Positions 1 through 10,492 of a stretch of 64,000 nucleotides of DNA are shown in pieces. The stretch is from Alphaproteobacteria bacterium. Lineage in GTDB: Bacteria > Pseudomonadota > Alphaproteobacteria > UBA2966. A program made the translations under genes and the position numbers. The stretch lies in assembly GCA_018654745.1 (NCBI GenBank), contig JABILA010000105.1, forward strand, positions 1-64,000. The letters run 5' to 3'. The notes beneath the pieces were generated by a model. It searched no databases, was not told the origin of the DNA, and saw only the letters and a program-made list of their open reading frames with translations. The first letter of the stretch is position 1, and every line of letters begins with the position of its first letter.

Positions 1-289
1 CCAAAGGGGGATGTGCTCTCCTAACGGTGTGGATAAGGCCTTGCCAAGTAATTGCTGCATATTTTGAGACTTTCTTTGGTCGGAGAATCTCAAAGTATGA
101 ATCACTTCAGGGCTTTATCCTATTAAGTCGGGTACTGTGCGATTTGATAGAGATTGTTTTGTTTGAGACCTTAAGAAGGTAATTTTTTTCCAGGCCATCT
201 GGATGATTTAACCTGGCTGATACAGAAGCATTCCCGCGGAATGCGCCAGGTCCAGTTTGTGGCTTGCAGGGTTGTGACAGGGGATACGC
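1..289. other. Left-edge intergenic region
   Basis: No convincing gene was found here. The only long open frame, on the minus strand, runs into the start of the rodZ-like gene and has no family features. The region probably contains the upstream promoter of the rodZ-ispG-hisS block, but no clear -35/-10 pair could be fixed by eye. Confidence 0.5.
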
Positions 290-1864
290 ATGAGCGAGTC
301 CATGAACAGGAAACAAGCAGAAGATCGGCAGAATGCAGGGCGTCGCCTTCATTTGCGCGAAGTTTCCAGTGAATTTGAAGATTACGATGGCATTGGCGCA
401 GATCTCAGGGCCGGGCGTGTTCGCCTGGGACAGGATATTGCGGACCTTGCCAACAAACTGCGCATCAGGTCAGAACACCTTGTAGCGATTGAGCAGGGCC
501 GGTTCTCCGATCTTCCAGCGCCGGTATATGCCGTCGGCTTTGTCCGAACCTATGCGGAATATGTTGGTCTGAATGGTGAAGATGCCATTCGGCGGTTCAA
601 AGAAGAAGCGGAAGGACTGCCAGCGCATTCCAGACTGAGCTTCCCGACACCTGAAGAAGAAAGCCGGGTGCCAAAGGGTTGGTTGCTGGCACTTGCCGGT
701 ATTGCTGCCGTTCTTGTTTATGCAGGCTGGTACTATGCCGAAAACAAGGATCGCCTGAATTTGGCCGAGGTCCCCGCTATTCCTGAAAGGTTGACTGAAA
801 AGGCGAAGGCTCCTGTCGCACTTCAGGCCCCGCAACCAAGGTTGCAAGTGCCTGCGCCTCCGGCTGCTGTGACTGTATCTGACGAGGCAACCGTCTCTTC
901 AACCACAGAATCCGTGGAAACCGTTAGCAGCGAAGAATCTGCTGCACCTGTTGTGGTGAATGTTGCCGCACCTGAGGATACTGTCCAAACGACAACCGTT
1001 GTGGAAGAAGCAACACAGGATGCGCAATCAGTAACAACAACGACCGTGCAGCCTGAGGCTGCGCCCGAGACCCCTTCGGTTACACCAGGCGAGCCTGTAC
1101 AGGCAGAACAATCCGCACAGGTAGTGGAGCCAGTTTCAACAGAAACGACCGTGGTCACCGATCCGGCGACATCGTCTGTTGTGTCGACCGAACAGAGTGT
1201 CCAACAGCCGTTGCAGCAGGATCAGGTGAAGGTTGAAGTGACAACTGATGTTGCATCCGGGACCGTAGCAACAGTGGCTGTTGAACCTGTTTCGACGCCG
1301 ACTGCGCCGGTTGTTGCAGAGAAAGTTCAAACAACAGTGCTGGCGGAGCCAGTTACGCAACAAGTGCAACCGGTAACGCAAGTCGTGCAACCAGCATCAC
1401 CACCTGTTGAAGAGACACCGGTTTCGACCCCGGAACCTGTCGTCGAAACCAGGACTGAAGTTGCTGCTTTGGCGGATAAACCTGCTGAACCAACGCCGGT
1501 TTTGGAGAAAACAAATATTCCGCCAGCTTCGGCGGCAGCTGGTCGCAAAAAAGAAGCTTTTGGCAGTGTTGCAAGTGAAAGCCGGGTTGAAGTGTACGCC
1601 CGTGTGGATGTCTGGGTGCAGGTAACTACGCCGGAAGGGCAACCCGTACTGAGCCGCATACTCCGCCAGGGAGACAGTTATTTTGCACCGCTTGATCAAC
1701 AGGTCTTCCTGACCACTGGAAACGCCGGTGCCTTGCAGATACTTGTCGACGGAAACGTCATTCCGCCGGTTGGACCGCCGGGTGCCGTTCGCCGGGATGT
1801 ATCTCTTAATCCAGACCAGTTGCTCAGCATATCGCCCCGGAATGAATCGAGTGCTGACAACTAG
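290..1864 (+). CDS. rodZ: RodZ-like helix-turn-helix membrane protein (DUF4115)
   Basis: RodZ is a bitopic inner-membrane protein that links MreB filaments to the cell-elongation machinery. This 524-residue protein has the expected layout. An N-terminal HTH_25-type domain spans about residues 35-105 (it includes the run LRIRSEHLVAIEQGRF). One membrane segment lies at about 130-149. A long linker rich in Pro, Thr, Val and Glu covers about 160-430, and a C-terminal DUF4115-like beta domain about 431-515. The linker is much longer than in E. coli RodZ and of low complexity. The following ispG and hisS genes match the rodZ-ispG-hisS order seen in many proteobacteria. The start ATG at 290 follows GGGGAT; a second ATG 12 bases downstream is possible. 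Confidence 0.85.
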   Translation: MSESMNRKQAEDRQNAGRRLHLREVSSEFEDYDGIGADLRAGRVRLGQDIADLANKLRIRSEHLVAIEQGRFSDLPAPVYAVGFVRTYAEYVGLNGEDAIRRFKEEAEGLPAHSRLSFPTPEEESRVPKGWLLALAGIAAVLVYAGWYYAENKDRLNLAEVPAIPERLTEKAKAPVALQAPQPRLQVPAPPAAVTVSDEATVSSTTESVETVSSEESAAPVVVNVAAPEDTVQTTTVVEEATQDAQSVTTTTVQPEAAPETPSVTPGEPVQAEQSAQVVEPVSTETTVVTDPATSSVVSTEQSVQQPLQQDQVKVEVTTDVASGTVATVAVEPVSTPTAPVVAEKVQTTVLAEPVTQQVQPVTQVVQPASPPVEETPVSTPEPVVETRTEVAALADKPAEPTPVLEKTNIPPASAAAGRKKEAFGSVASESRVEVYARVDVWVQVTTPEGQPVLSRILRQGDSYFAPLDQQVFLTTGNAGALQILVDGNVIPPVGPPGAVRRDVSLNPDQLLSISPRNESSADN

Positions 1865-1866
1865 AG

Positions 1867-2232
1867 CGTTGGCTCAAACCCCTTGGTATGAGCCAATAAG
1901 TGAAGTAATAGCGATTCCGTTTAGACCGGAATCGCCCTGACGGTCAGTTGTAAGAAACGGTGACTGATCGCGTTTGGGATTGCAGCCTTGTTGAGCCAGT
2001 CATTTTGACGCAAATCGGGGCGGTTTCGAACCTGATGGAATCCCATCCACCATTGTATCTGGTGCCCACCATGGGTTATATGAAACGCTCTGGTGTCAGA
2101 ACGTTCATCCTGTCTGATCTGTCACCGTGATTTGTTCGTTCAGTTCTGAAATATACCTGGGGCGATTCCAGTTTAGACGGAACCGCTGAAGCTTCGATTG
2201 TTGGCTCATACCAAGGGGTTTGAGGCAACGCT
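1867..2232. repeat. MITE-like large inverted repeat between rodZ and ispG
   Basis: The segment 1867-1969 reappears in reverse complement at 2116-2232. The outer 70-75 bases match closely, and the inner ends match again around the sequence ACGGTGAC. Each arm contains nested palindromes. The left arm has TTGGCTCA paired with TGAGCCAA (1869-1896) and GCGATTCCG paired with CGGAATCGC (1911-1935). About 146 bases lie between the arms and no open frame is evident. The element starts directly after the rodZ stop and fills most of the 419-base gap before ispG. This structure fits a miniature inverted-repeat element or a pair of oppositely oriented palindromic repeat units; no target-site duplication was established. 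Confidence 0.75.
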
Positions 2233-2233
2233 G

Positions 2234-2256
2234 CGTTTCCCGGAAACCCGGAAACG
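2234..2256. repeat. Short palindromic repeat, copy 1
   Basis: A 23-base imperfect palindrome with arms CGTTTCC and GGAAACG lies just upstream of ispG. Its reverse complement agrees at 21 of 23 positions with the palindrome at 20356-20378. It is probably a dispersed repeat unit. Confidence 0.6.
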
Positions 2257-2283
2257 CCCTACCCTGTGTGAAAGCGCTCTGCC

Positions 2284-3411
2284 ATGAGTTTGCGCCCATA
2301 TCGCGATATCATTCGTCGTCAAAGTCGAACTGTCCACGTTGGCTCTGTTCCCGTTGGCGGCGACAGTCCCATTTCGGTGCAGTCGATGACCAACACACCG
2401 ACGTCGGATGCCGCTGCGACCATCGCCCAGATACGCGCGCTCGAAGAAGCCGGTGCGGATATCGTCAGGGTCTCTTGCCCGGATCAGGAAAGCACTGCGG
2501 CGCTGAGGGAAATTGTTCAGGCGGCAACTGTTCCTATCGTTGCCGATATTCATTTCCATTATCAGCGTGCCATAGAGTCAGCCGAAGCCGGTGCTGCCTG
2601 TCTGCGTATCAATCCAGGTAATATCGGGTCACCGGATCGGGTTCGCGAAGTCGTCAAGGCAGCGCGTGACCATGGTTGTTCGATGCGAATCGGGGTCAAT
2701 GCCGGGTCGCTTGAGAAAGAGCTGCTTGAAAAATATGGCGAGCCCTGTCCCGAAGCCATGGTCGAAAGTGCCTTGAACCATGCCCGCATTCTGGAGGACA
2801 ATGATTTTTTCGATTTCAAAATCAGTGTGAAAGCTTCAGATGTTTTTCTGGCTGTTGCGGCCTACCAGCAACTGGCTGACGCCTGCGACTATCCCCTGCA
2901 TCTTGGCGTCACGGAAGCCGGTGCCTTGCGCGGCGGAACCGTAAAATCTTCGATTGGACTGGGGTCACTGCTGTGGGCAGGCATCGGCGATACGATCCGG
3001 GTTTCGCTGTCGGCTGATCCTGTCGAGGAGATCAAGGCCGGGTTTGAAATTCTGAAATCCCTGGGCCTTCGCCACCGTGGTGTTGCTGTTGTGTCCTGTC
3101 CATCATGTGCACGTCAGGCTTTTCCGGTTATCGATACTGTCGAAGCCCTGGAAGAACGACTTTCCCATATCACGACGCCGATGACCCTTTCGATTATTGG
3201 CTGTGTGGTGAACGGACCTGGTGAAGCACGTGAAACTGACATTGGTTTAACAGGTGGCGGCAATGGTAATCATATGGTTTATCTGTCCGGCGTTACCGAT
3301 CACAAGATCGATGATGCGGGTTTGATCGATCATATTGTCGAGCTTGTTGAACAAAAGGCAGAGGAAATTGAAGCCTCTGTTTCTGATAGCGCCCTCAAGG
3401 CTGCTTCCTGA
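2284..3411 (+). CDS. ispG: 4-hydroxy-3-methylbut-2-enyl diphosphate synthase (flavodoxin/ferredoxin)
   Basis: IspG converts methylerythritol cyclodiphosphate to HMBPP in the non-mevalonate isoprenoid pathway, using a [4Fe-4S] cluster. The 375-residue protein has the usual length. The N-terminal TIM-barrel part starts with [16 protein letters not shown] and [10 protein letters not shown]. The three cluster cysteines are at 272 and 275 (CPSC) and 307 (GCVVNGPGE), and the conserved Glu follows in NGPGEA. The gene sits between a rodZ-like gene and hisS as in many proteobacteria; the hisS start is 24 bases downstream. No strong Shine-Dalgarno is visible before the ATG, which lies close to a palindromic repeat. 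Confidence 0.97.
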   Translation: MSLRPYRDIIRRQSRTVHVGSVPVGGDSPISVQSMTNTPTSDAAATIAQIRALEEAGADIVRVSCPDQESTAALREIVQAATVPIVADIHFHYQRAIESAEAGAACLRINPGNIGSPDRVREVVKAARDHGCSMRIGVNAGSLEKELLEKYGEPCPEAMVESALNHARILEDNDFFDFKISVKASDVFLAVAAYQQLADACDYPLHLGVTEAGALRGGTVKSSIGLGSLLWAGIGDTIRVSLSADPVEEIKAGFEILKSLGLRHRGVAVVSCPSCARQAFPVIDTVEALEERLSHITTPMTLSIIGCVVNGPGEARETDIGLTGGGNGNHMVYLSGVTDHKIDDAGLIDHIVELVEQKAEEIEASVSDSALKAAS

Positions 3412-3435
3412 TTTAGTATCTCCGGAGATTTAAGC

Positions 3436-4680
3436 GTGTCCAAATTACAGCCGGTTCGCGGCACCCACGACATTTTGCCAGAAGAAAGCCGTCGCACCCG
3501 GCACGTTGTTGAAACGGCGCGGGAGATGTCCGAGCGCTATGGCTTTGGTGAAATATCAACACCGATCTTTGAATTCACAGACGTCTTCAAAAGAACGCTC
3601 GGCGATACGTCCGACGTTGTTACCAAGGAAATGTATACGTTCGAAGACCGTGGCGGTGAAGAGCTGACATTGCGTCCCGAATACACGGCAGGTATTGCGC
3701 GCGCCTTTATTTCCGGTGGCCTGCGCCAGCATGCGCCATGCAAGTTTTTTGGTCATGGACCGATGTTCAGATACGAACGACCCCAGAAAGGTCGGCTGCG
3801 CCAGTTCCACCAGATCGATGCCGAGATTATCGGCGTGGCCGGCCCCCAGGCGGACATCGAAGTCATAGCTTTGGGCGCTGACATCCTGCGTGCGCTTGGT
3901 GTGTTGGACCTGACTACACTTGAACTGAATACTCTTGGTGATGTGGAAAGCCGCGGTGCCTATCGTGTGGCTTTGGTGGAATATTTCGGTGGTCATGCAG
4001 ACAAACTTTCTGATGACAGCAAGGTCAGGTTGGAAAAGAACCCCATGCGCATCCTTGATTCCAAGGACAAGGGCGACAGGGTTTTGGTTGAAGACGCGCC
4101 GCGCATGAGCGAATACATGAACGCCGCCAGCCAGGATTTTTTTGCGTCGGTTCGTGAAGGTCTTGATAACCTCGGCGTAACTTACAGTCTGAATGAAAAA
4201 CTGGTACGCGGTCTCGATTATTACACGCATACGGCCTTTGAATTCACAACGACCGAGCTTGGCTCGCAGGGCGCCGTCATCGCCGGTGGGCGATATGATG
4301 GTTTGATTGAAACCATGGGCGGCCCGTCAACACCAGGCATTGGTTGGGCTGGCGGCATTGAGCGTCTTTCCATGCTGACGACGGCTGGTATATCTGCACC
4401 CAAGCCCGTCTCCGTGATTCCGATCGGTGCCGCGTCAGAAAACATTGCTATGAAAGTTGCTCACGATTTGCGTCAGGCCGGATTTGTTGTCGATATGGGG
4501 TTTGCCGGAAATCCTGGCAGGCGCATGAAACGGGCGAATGCGCTGGATGCACAAGCTGCGGTGATGCTGGGAGAAGATGAAATTGCCAAGGGTGTGGCGA
4601 CCATCCGGGACCTGACGTCAGGGGAACAGCGGGAAGTTGCCTTGGCTGAACTGGTTGCGGCACTTGCCGTATATCGCTGA
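3436..4680 (+). CDS. hisS: Histidine--tRNA ligase
   Basis: This class II aminoacyl-tRNA synthetase charges tRNA-His in the cytoplasm. The 414-residue protein shows the N-terminal PVRGTHDILPEE, class II motif 2 (FRYERPQKGRLRQFHQ), the histidine-specific LVRGLDYYTHTAFE, and motif 3 near GIGWAGGIERL. A C-terminal anticodon-binding domain follows. The start is GTG, preceded by CCGGAG at a good distance. It probably forms one transcript with ispG upstream and prfA 21 bases downstream. Confidence 0.97.
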   Translation: MSKLQPVRGTHDILPEESRRTRHVVETAREMSERYGFGEISTPIFEFTDVFKRTLGDTSDVVTKEMYTFEDRGGEELTLRPEYTAGIARAFISGGLRQHAPCKFFGHGPMFRYERPQKGRLRQFHQIDAEIIGVAGPQADIEVIALGADILRALGVLDLTTLELNTLGDVESRGAYRVALVEYFGGHADKLSDDSKVRLEKNPMRILDSKDKGDRVLVEDAPRMSEYMNAASQDFFASVREGLDNLGVTYSLNEKLVRGLDYYTHTAFEFTTTELGSQGAVIAGGRYDGLIETMGGPSTPGIGWAGGIERLSMLTTAGISAPKPVSVIPIGAASENIAMKVAHDLRQAGFVVDMGFAGNPGRRMKRANALDAQAAVMLGEDEIAKGVATIRDLTSGEQREVALAELVAALAVYR

Positions 4681-4701
4681 CATCTTGCCGGAGAATAAAT
4701 C

Positions 4702-5787
4702 GTGATCCCCGATCAAAAACTAGAACAGATCATTATCCGGTTTGAAACGCTGGAAGGGCAGATGGCTGAAGCCGGTGCTCTCGGCGGCGAAGAATTTGGG
4801 CGACTGTCAAAAGAGTACTCTGAACTGGGACCTGTTGTTGAAAGTATCAACAACTTGCGTAGCGCTCAGTCAGAGATGGCCGATCTGGCGGAAATGATCG
4901 CAGACCCTGACAGCGACGCAGAAATGCGGGAAATGGCTGAGGCTGAATTTTCTGACCTCAAAGCCCGGCAAACCGAGCTGGAAGGCAACGTCCAGGTATT
5001 GCTGCTGCCAAAGGATGCAGCGGACGAAAAGAACGCTATTCTTGAAGTTCGCGCAGGCACTGGTGGTGACGAAGCGGCCTTGTTTGCCGAAGAATTGTTC
5101 CGCATGTATCAGCGCTATGCGGAGCTTGAGGGCTGGAAATTCAAAGTGATGCAGATGTCGCAAACAGACCTTGGTGGTCTGAAAGAAGCCCAGGCATCGA
5201 TCACGGGGCGAGGCGTGTTTGCCAAGCTCAAGTTCGAATCCGGTGTGCACCGCGTTCAACGCGTTCCGGAAACTGAATCTGGTGGTCGCATTCATACGTC
5301 GGCCGCAACAGTAGCTGTATTGCCAGAAGCCGAAGAAATTGACGTTGCCATCGAAGACAAGGATATCCGTGTCGATGTGTTCCGTGCCAGCGGGCCAGGT
5401 GGTCAGTCTGTGAATACAACGGATTCTGCGGTCCGCATCACTCACCTGCCATCAGGTATTGTTGTCAGTCAGCAGGATGAAAAATCCCAGCACAAAAACC
5501 GGGCCAAGGCCATGACGGTCTTACGCTCCCGTATTTATGACGCAGAACGGGCCAGAGCGGATGCAGAGAGATCAGCAAATCGAAAGGGCCAGGTTGGCTC
5601 TGGTGATCGTTCCGAGCGCGTACGCACCTATAACTTTCCGCAAGGCCGAATGACGGACCACCGCATAAATCTGACCCTGTACAAACTGGACAAGGTGATC
5701 ACCGGCGAGGCCTTGCATGAGGTTATCAACGCACTGATTTCCGAAGATCAAGCCAATCGACTGGCCGAAATGAATATGGGAAACTGA
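4702..5787 (+). CDS. prfA: Peptide chain release factor 1
   Basis: RF1 recognises UAA and UAG and triggers peptide release. The 361-residue protein carries the GGQ catalytic motif at residues 233-235 ([10 protein letters not shown]), where the Gln is the PrmC methylation target, and a helical N-terminal domain. The C-terminal signature [15 protein letters not shown] is typical of RF1. The start is GTG with GGAG upstream. The modifying enzyme prmC follows 46 bases downstream, the usual coupling of substrate and methylase. Confidence 0.97.
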   Translation: MIPDQKLEQIIIRFETLEGQMAEAGALGGEEFGRLSKEYSELGPVVESINNLRSAQSEMADLAEMIADPDSDAEMREMAEAEFSDLKARQTELEGNVQVLLLPKDAADEKNAILEVRAGTGGDEAALFAEELFRMYQRYAELEGWKFKVMQMSQTDLGGLKEAQASITGRGVFAKLKFESGVHRVQRVPETESGGRIHTSAATVAVLPEAEEIDVAIEDKDIRVDVFRASGPGGQSVNTTDSAVRITHLPSGIVVSQQDEKSQHKNRAKAMTVLRSRIYDAERARADAERSANRKGQVGSGDRSERVRTYNFPQGRMTDHRINLTLYKLDKVITGEALHEVINALISEDQANRLAEMNMGN

Positions 5788-5833
5788 CAGGGCGCCTTGT
5801 CGGACATATCAAACGAACGAATGGCACAATGGT

Positions 5834-6721
5834 ATGATCGAAAGAACGGGGATGACCGAAATAGTGCCTGATTGGGGAAGTGCTGTTTCAGCCGCCGCGC
5901 AAAAACTTGCAGACAGTGGTTTTGAGCAATCCCATCGTGATTCACGTGCTTTGCTGGCACATGTGCTGGAAACAACGAGTGAGCGTATTTTTGCGTGGCC
6001 TGAAAAAAGCATTTCTCCCGAACAATATTCAGCGTTGATGAAGCTTGTTGACCGTCGGCTCCTGCACGAACCCCTGTCCCGGATATTGGGTCGGCGGGAA
6101 TTCTGGAGCCTCTCGTTTGCACTGTCTGATGATACACTTGATCCTCGCGCCGACAGTGAAAGCGTCATTGAAACTGTGTTGGTAAATCAGCCAGAGATGG
6201 AAAAGACCTCGAGAATTCTGGACCTCGGAACCGGGACCGGCTGTTTGTTGGCTGCCTTGCTCAGCGAATATAAAAACGCAACCGGTGTGGCCGTAGATGT
6301 ATCTGATGGTGCTGTCAAAACGGCGCAACAAAACATCATTGATCTGGGCCTGGCAAACCGGGCGGAAATTCTTCAGGGCAACTGGGACGACGGTCTGGAG
6401 GGTCGCTTTGACATCATCGTATCCAACCCCCCCTACATCGTGGACAGCGAAATATCTGGTCTGGACCGGGCCGTCGCTACTTACGACCCGGTACGCGCTC
6501 TCGCCGGTGGTGCGGATGGCCTCGAAGCCTATCGCCAACTGGCTGTAATTTTGCCCCGCCGGTTGGCTGATAATGGCCTGGCTGTTTTGGAATTCGGTCA
6601 CGGACAAGCAGAAGACGTTGGAAATATATTGGCGTCGAAAGAACTGGAAGTTATTGATTTCAGGGAAGATTTGGCTGGCAGGAAACGCTGTGTTATTTGC
6701 CGATTGATAACAAATGAATAA
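5834..6721 (+). CDS. prmC: Release factor glutamine methyltransferase
   Basis: PrmC methylates the GGQ glutamine of RF1 and RF2 using S-adenosylmethionine. The protein (295 residues from this start) has the SAM-binding run ILDLGTGTGCLL and the catalytic NPPY motif at 198-201 (VSNPPYIV). Helical N-terminal sequence precedes the methylase fold. The first ATG has no visible Shine-Dalgarno. An in-frame ATG at 5852 follows AAAGAACGGGG and may be the true start, which would shorten the protein by six residues. Confidence 0.95.
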   Translation: MIERTGMTEIVPDWGSAVSAAAQKLADSGFEQSHRDSRALLAHVLETTSERIFAWPEKSISPEQYSALMKLVDRRLLHEPLSRILGRREFWSLSFALSDDTLDPRADSESVIETVLVNQPEMEKTSRILDLGTGTGCLLAALLSEYKNATGVAVDVSDGAVKTAQQNIIDLGLANRAEILQGNWDDGLEGRFDIIVSNPPYIVDSEISGLDRAVATYDPVRALAGGADGLEAYRQLAVILPRRLADNGLAVLEFGHGQAEDVGNILASKELEVIDFREDLAGRKRCVICRLITNE

Positions 6722-7071
6722 ATCCTGCAAAAAAGGGTTGGAAAGCTGGCAAATGGCAGTTAGGCTCTTTCTGGAAGTCGTAAACAGATGTGGCCACAGC
6801 TTGTTATTGGCCTGACGACTCCACTCCAGCATTGACTATCTGCCTGCGCATTGTTTGAAAGTGCGTGTGCGCTGGAAAACCGTTCGCTTGCATTCCGATG
6901 CTGGTACTGGACGGTTAGGTTCGACCCTTGGCCCTGATTTGGTTCGCCGCGTATTTGGCTGGTTGTCCCGCAAAGATAGATTCAGGAAATTCATGCGGGA
7001 GAAGGCTCCGGCACAGGCGGTATTTCCGTTTTATATTTTATTGGTCCTGCTAACAGACACTCGAGGGAAAA
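6722..7071. other. Intergenic region before the DUF4167 gene
   Basis: The 350 bases between prmC and the DUF4167 gene hold no recognisable gene. A 78-codon plus-strand frame (6855-7091) runs into the next gene without family resemblance or a ribosome binding site. No strong hairpin with a T-tract was found. Promoter elements for the downstream gene probably lie here but were not identified. Confidence 0.4.
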
Positions 7072-7734
7072 TTGAACAAGCCCAACAATAGCCACAACAA
7101 CAAACGTCCGCGTGGCCGGAATAATGGACGTCGTCCCCAGAATCCCGGAAACCGCAGCTTTGAAAGCAATGGTCCGGAAGTAAAGGTCCGCGGGTCTGCC
7201 AGCCAGATCTGTGACAAATATCTGATGCTTGCCCGTGACGCTTCATCGTCGGGTGATCGAGTGCGTGCTGAAAGTCTGTTGCAGCATGCCGAACATTATT
7301 ATCGTCTGGTAAATGGTGGTGATGATGCCCGGACGGATAATGCCAACCAGCAAGGTGGTGTCCGTCGTGGTCGGGGCCCTGGCGAAGTGACAGTTTCTGG
7401 TGAAATGCAGCCCCAGGAAGACAGTTCCGGGGAGGACAAGTCTCAGGAAGAACAGCCCAGGGAACAGCGCCCACAAGAAGAACAGCGTCCGTCCCGGCGT
7501 GAACGTGCGCGAACAGCAGCAACCACGACCAAACCCAGGACCAGAAGCCGTAAGCCGGTCGAGAAAGTTGAAGATGCCGATCAGGCTGAAGCAACCGTCG
7601 AGGTCCCGGTTGTTCAGGTCATTGATGCATCTGACGAAAATGAAGGTGACGAAGGCGAAGCAGTTGTAATCGCTGAGCCAGTAATCGTTGCAGAGCCCGT
7701 TGATGACGACGAGCCTGAAAGTGAAGTCGCCTGA
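7072..7734 (+). CDS. DUF4167 domain-containing protein
   Basis: This is a 220-residue protein of the DUF4167 family, common in Alphaproteobacteria and of unknown function. The N-terminus is strongly basic and Asn/Arg-rich (NNKRPRGRNNGRRP). The conserved DUF4167 core follows at about residues 40-80 (VRGSASQICDKYLMLARDA, then LQHAEHYYRLVN). The C-terminal half is low-complexity, Gln/Glu/Arg-rich and then acidic. The start is TTG, supported by a strong GAGGG six bases upstream and by the basic N-terminus beginning right there. A basic head with an acidic tail suggests nucleic-acid binding, which is inference. It lies between prmC and clpB, an arrangement known from related genomes. Confidence 0.85.
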   Translation: MNKPNNSHNNKRPRGRNNGRRPQNPGNRSFESNGPEVKVRGSASQICDKYLMLARDASSSGDRVRAESLLQHAEHYYRLVNGGDDARTDNANQQGGVRRGRGPGEVTVSGEMQPQEDSSGEDKSQEEQPREQRPQEEQRPSRRERARTAATTTKPRTRSRKPVEKVEDADQAEATVEVPVVQVIDASDENEGDEGEAVVIAEPVIVAEPVDDDEPESEVA

Positions 7735-7783
7735 AGGTCTGTATGGCGAAATGTCGCAGGGTTGATGGTCAGCCACAAAAAAC

Positions 7784-7811
7784 CTTGCGTTGCAAAATTG
7801 CAACACTAAAT
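7784..7811 (+). promoter_or_regulatory. Candidate heat-shock (RpoH-type) promoter of clpB with internal palindrome
   Basis: CTTGCG at 7784-7789 and CACTAAAT at 7804-7811 are separated by 14 bases, similar to the CTTG...CCCCATNT layout of sigma-32 promoters. The spacer is almost entirely a perfect inverted repeat, GTTGCAA-AA-TTGCAAC (7789-7804), which could be an operator. The -10 match is weak, so this is a candidate only. Confidence 0.35.
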
Positions 7812-7889
7812 AGGCAGTAGGGACCGGTGCAACTCGCCGGATGACCCAACACAATATTTGGTTTTGCATTAAAGGCAGCGGAGCAAGGC

Positions 7890-10481
7890 ATGGACTTCGA
7901 ACATTATACCGACCGGTCGCGCGGATTCGTGCAATCTGCGCAGACCAAGGCCCTGGCTGATGGTCATCAGCGGTTTACACCGGAACATATTCTGAAAGTC
8001 CTTCTGGATGACAAGGAAGGGCTTTGTGCTAACCTGATCAAACAGGCGGGCGGCCAGCCCGAACGTGCCCTTGAGGCCGTTGAAACTGCTCTGACAAAAA
8101 TTCCGAAAGTTGAGGGCAGTGGTGCGGGGCAAATGCATCTGACGCCGGAGCTTGCCCGCGTATTCAAATCAGCCGAGGAGTTGGCCGAAAAAGCCGGAGA
8201 TTCTTTCGTCACCGTTGAACGTTTGCTGTTGGCGCTGGCGATGGCCACAGGCACGCCGTCTGCAGATGCCCTCAAGGCAGCCAATGTCACACCCCAATCC
8301 CTGAACCAGGCGATAGAGGTGGTCCGCAAGGGCCGGGCAGCCAACTCGGCAAATGCCGAAGAAACGTTTGACGCATTGAAGAAATATGCTGTTGATCTGA
8401 CCGACTCTGCGCGGGAAGGCAAACTTGATCCCGTCATTGGCCGGGACGAGGAAATTCGACGCACCATTCAGGTTCTGTCCCGGCGGACAAAGAACAATCC
8501 TGTCCTGATCGGTGAGCCCGGTGTTGGCAAGACGGCGATCATTGAAGGCCTGGCCTTGCGCATCGTGAATGGTGACGTGCCGGATTCCCTGGCAAACAAA
8601 CGACTGATGGCACTGGATCTTGGGTCCATGGTTGCTGGTGCCAAATTCCGGGGTGAATTTGAAGAACGCCTGAAAGGTGTGCTTTCAGAAGTTCAGGCGG
8701 CTGATGGGGAAATCGTACTGTTCATTGATGAACTGCATACCCTTATCGGTGCCGGTGCTGCGGAAGGTTCCATGGATGCCTCCAATCTATTGAAGCCTGC
8801 TCTGGCACGTGGCGAACTGCATTGTGTTGGCGCCACGACACTGGATGAATATCGCAAGCATGTTGAAAAAGATGCGGCTTTGGCGCGGCGCTTCCAGTCC
8901 GTCTTCGTATCCGAACCAACGGTTGAAGACACTGTATCGATCCTGCGTGGCCTGAAGGAAAAGTACGAACTTCATCACGGTGTGCGGATCACGGATTCAG
9001 CCATTGTTGCTGCAGCGACCATGTCCAATCGCTACATCACGGATCGGTTTTTGCCAGACAAGGCAATTGACCTGGTCGATGAAGCCGCCAGTCGTCAGAG
9101 AATGGAAGTTGAATCCAAGCCTGAAGAACTCGACGAGCTGGACCGGCGCATCATCCAGTTGAAAATTGAACGCGAAGCCCTGAAAAAAGAAGAAGACAAG
9201 GCGTCGAAAGATCGCCTGCAACGTCTTGAGGCTGAACTGGCTGATCTCGAACAACAGTCATCCGTACTGACAGCCAAATGGCAGGCGGAACGGGAAGAAC
9301 TTGCGGGTACGCAAAAAGTAAAAGAAGAACTTGAAGCAGCACGTATGGAACTGGAACGTGTGCAGCGGGAAGGAAATCTGGGTCGTGCCGGTGAATTGAG
9401 TTACGGCGTTATCCCTGAGCTTGAATCCCGCCTTGAAGATGCGGCTGCCAAGGGCGAACAACATCTCACCAGGGAAGCGGTGACGGACGAAGATATCGCC
9501 GGCGTTGTCGCGCGCTGGACCGGCATTCCGATCGACAAAATGCTGACAGGTGAGCGCGAAAAATTGTTGACGATGGAAGCCGTACTGGCTGAAAGGGTCG
9601 TTGGCCAGGGCGAAGCCGTGGAAGCCATTTCGAATGCCGTAAGGCGTGCGCGTGCAGGCCTGCAGGGCAAGAACAGGCCTATTGGTTCATTCCTGTTTCT
9701 GGGGCCGACCGGCGTTGGCAAAACAGAACTGTGTAAATCACTGGCCGCTTTTCTGTTTGATGATGAGCAGGCTTTGTTGCGCATCGATATGTCGGAATAT
9801 ATGGAAAAACATTCTGTGGCGCGTCTCATCGGTGCGCCTCCCGGTTATGTCGGCTATGACGAAGGCGGTGCCCTGACTGAAGCGGTTCGTCGGCGCCCCT
9901 ACCAGGTAATATTGTTTGACGAGGTCGAAAAAGCACACCCAGACGTCTTTAATGTCCTGCTGCAGGTCCTGGATGATGGTCGCCTGACCGACAGTCAGGG
10001 ACATACCGTCGACTTCAGCAATTGTGTGATTGTTCTGACCTCAAATCTCGGTGCCGAAATCATTGCGGGCCAGGCGGAAGGCGAAGACACCGACCAGGTT
10101 CGTGAACCCGTGATGGAAGTCGTTCGTGCGTCTTTCCGCCCGGAATTCCTCAACCGGATCGATGAAATAATCCTGTTCCATCATCTCGCCCGATCCCACA
10201 TGGATGACATCGTCAGAATTCAGTTGCGTGAACTGGAAGCCTTGCTTGAAGACCGCAAGATTACCCTTGAGCTTGATGAAGCAGCCCGGACCTGGCTGGC
10301 CGACAAGGGATATGATCCGGTTTATGGTGCCCGGCCTTTGAAGCGTGCCATCCAGCGACATGTTCAAAACCCTCTGGCCAATCTCATATTGGATGGAACG
10401 GTTGAAGAAGGCGGTGTCGTTCATGTCACCGCAAATTCAGACGGTTTGTCCATTAACGGCGAAATCGTTGCTGCTGCCTGA
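7890..10481 (+). CDS. clpB: ATP-dependent chaperone ClpB
   Basis: ClpB is the Hsp100 disaggregase that works with DnaK to rescue aggregated proteins. The 863-residue protein has normal length and all expected parts. These are the Clp N-domain repeats ([18 protein letters not shown]), a first AAA+ module with Walker A GEPGVGKT and Walker B LFIDELH, and a coiled-coil M-domain at about residues 405-525. A second AAA+ module follows with [12 protein letters not shown] and [12 protein letters not shown], then the D2-small domain. The M-domain distinguishes it from ClpA. A strong terminator follows and a candidate heat-shock promoter precedes it, so it is probably transcribed alone. Confidence 0.98.
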   Translation: MDFEHYTDRSRGFVQSAQTKALADGHQRFTPEHILKVLLDDKEGLCANLIKQAGGQPERALEAVETALTKIPKVEGSGAGQMHLTPELARVFKSAEELAEKAGDSFVTVERLLLALAMATGTPSADALKAANVTPQSLNQAIEVVRKGRAANSANAEETFDALKKYAVDLTDSAREGKLDPVIGRDEEIRRTIQVLSRRTKNNPVLIGEPGVGKTAIIEGLALRIVNGDVPDSLANKRLMALDLGSMVAGAKFRGEFEERLKGVLSEVQAADGEIVLFIDELHTLIGAGAAEGSMDASNLLKPALARGELHCVGATTLDEYRKHVEKDAALARRFQSVFVSEPTVEDTVSILRGLKEKYELHHGVRITDSAIVAAATMSNRYITDRFLPDKAIDLVDEAASRQRMEVESKPEELDELDRRIIQLKIEREALKKEEDKASKDRLQRLEAELADLEQQSSVLTAKWQAEREELAGTQKVKEELEAARMELERVQREGNLGRAGELSYGVIPELESRLEDAAAKGEQHLTREAVTDEDIAGVVARWTGIPIDKMLTGEREKLLTMEAVLAERVVGQGEAVEAISNAVRRARAGLQGKNRPIGSFLFLGPTGVGKTELCKSLAAFLFDDEQALLRIDMSEYMEKHSVARLIGAPPGYVGYDEGGALTEAVRRRPYQVILFDEVEKAHPDVFNVLLQVLDDGRLTDSQGHTVDFSNCVIVLTSNLGAEIIAGQAEGEDTDQVREPVMEVVRASFRPEFLNRIDEIILFHHLARSHMDDIVRIQLRELEALLEDRKITLELDEAARTWLADKGYDPVYGARPLKRAIQRHVQNPLANLILDGTVEEGGVVHVTANSDGLSINGEIVAAA

Positions 10482-10492
10482 GGAATAGTCTC

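Noticed and set aside
107-352. 81-codon minus-strand frame at the left edge
   Set aside because: It overlaps the well-supported rodZ-like start, has no ribosome binding site and no recognisable family.
823-1659. Several open frames antisense to the rodZ-like linker
   Set aside because: They are Thr/Val/Cys-rich shadows of a low-complexity repeat-like linker in the real gene.
6855-7091. 78-codon plus-strand frame before the DUF4167 gene
   Set aside because: It overlaps the supported TTG start, lacks a Shine-Dalgarno and resembles nothing known.
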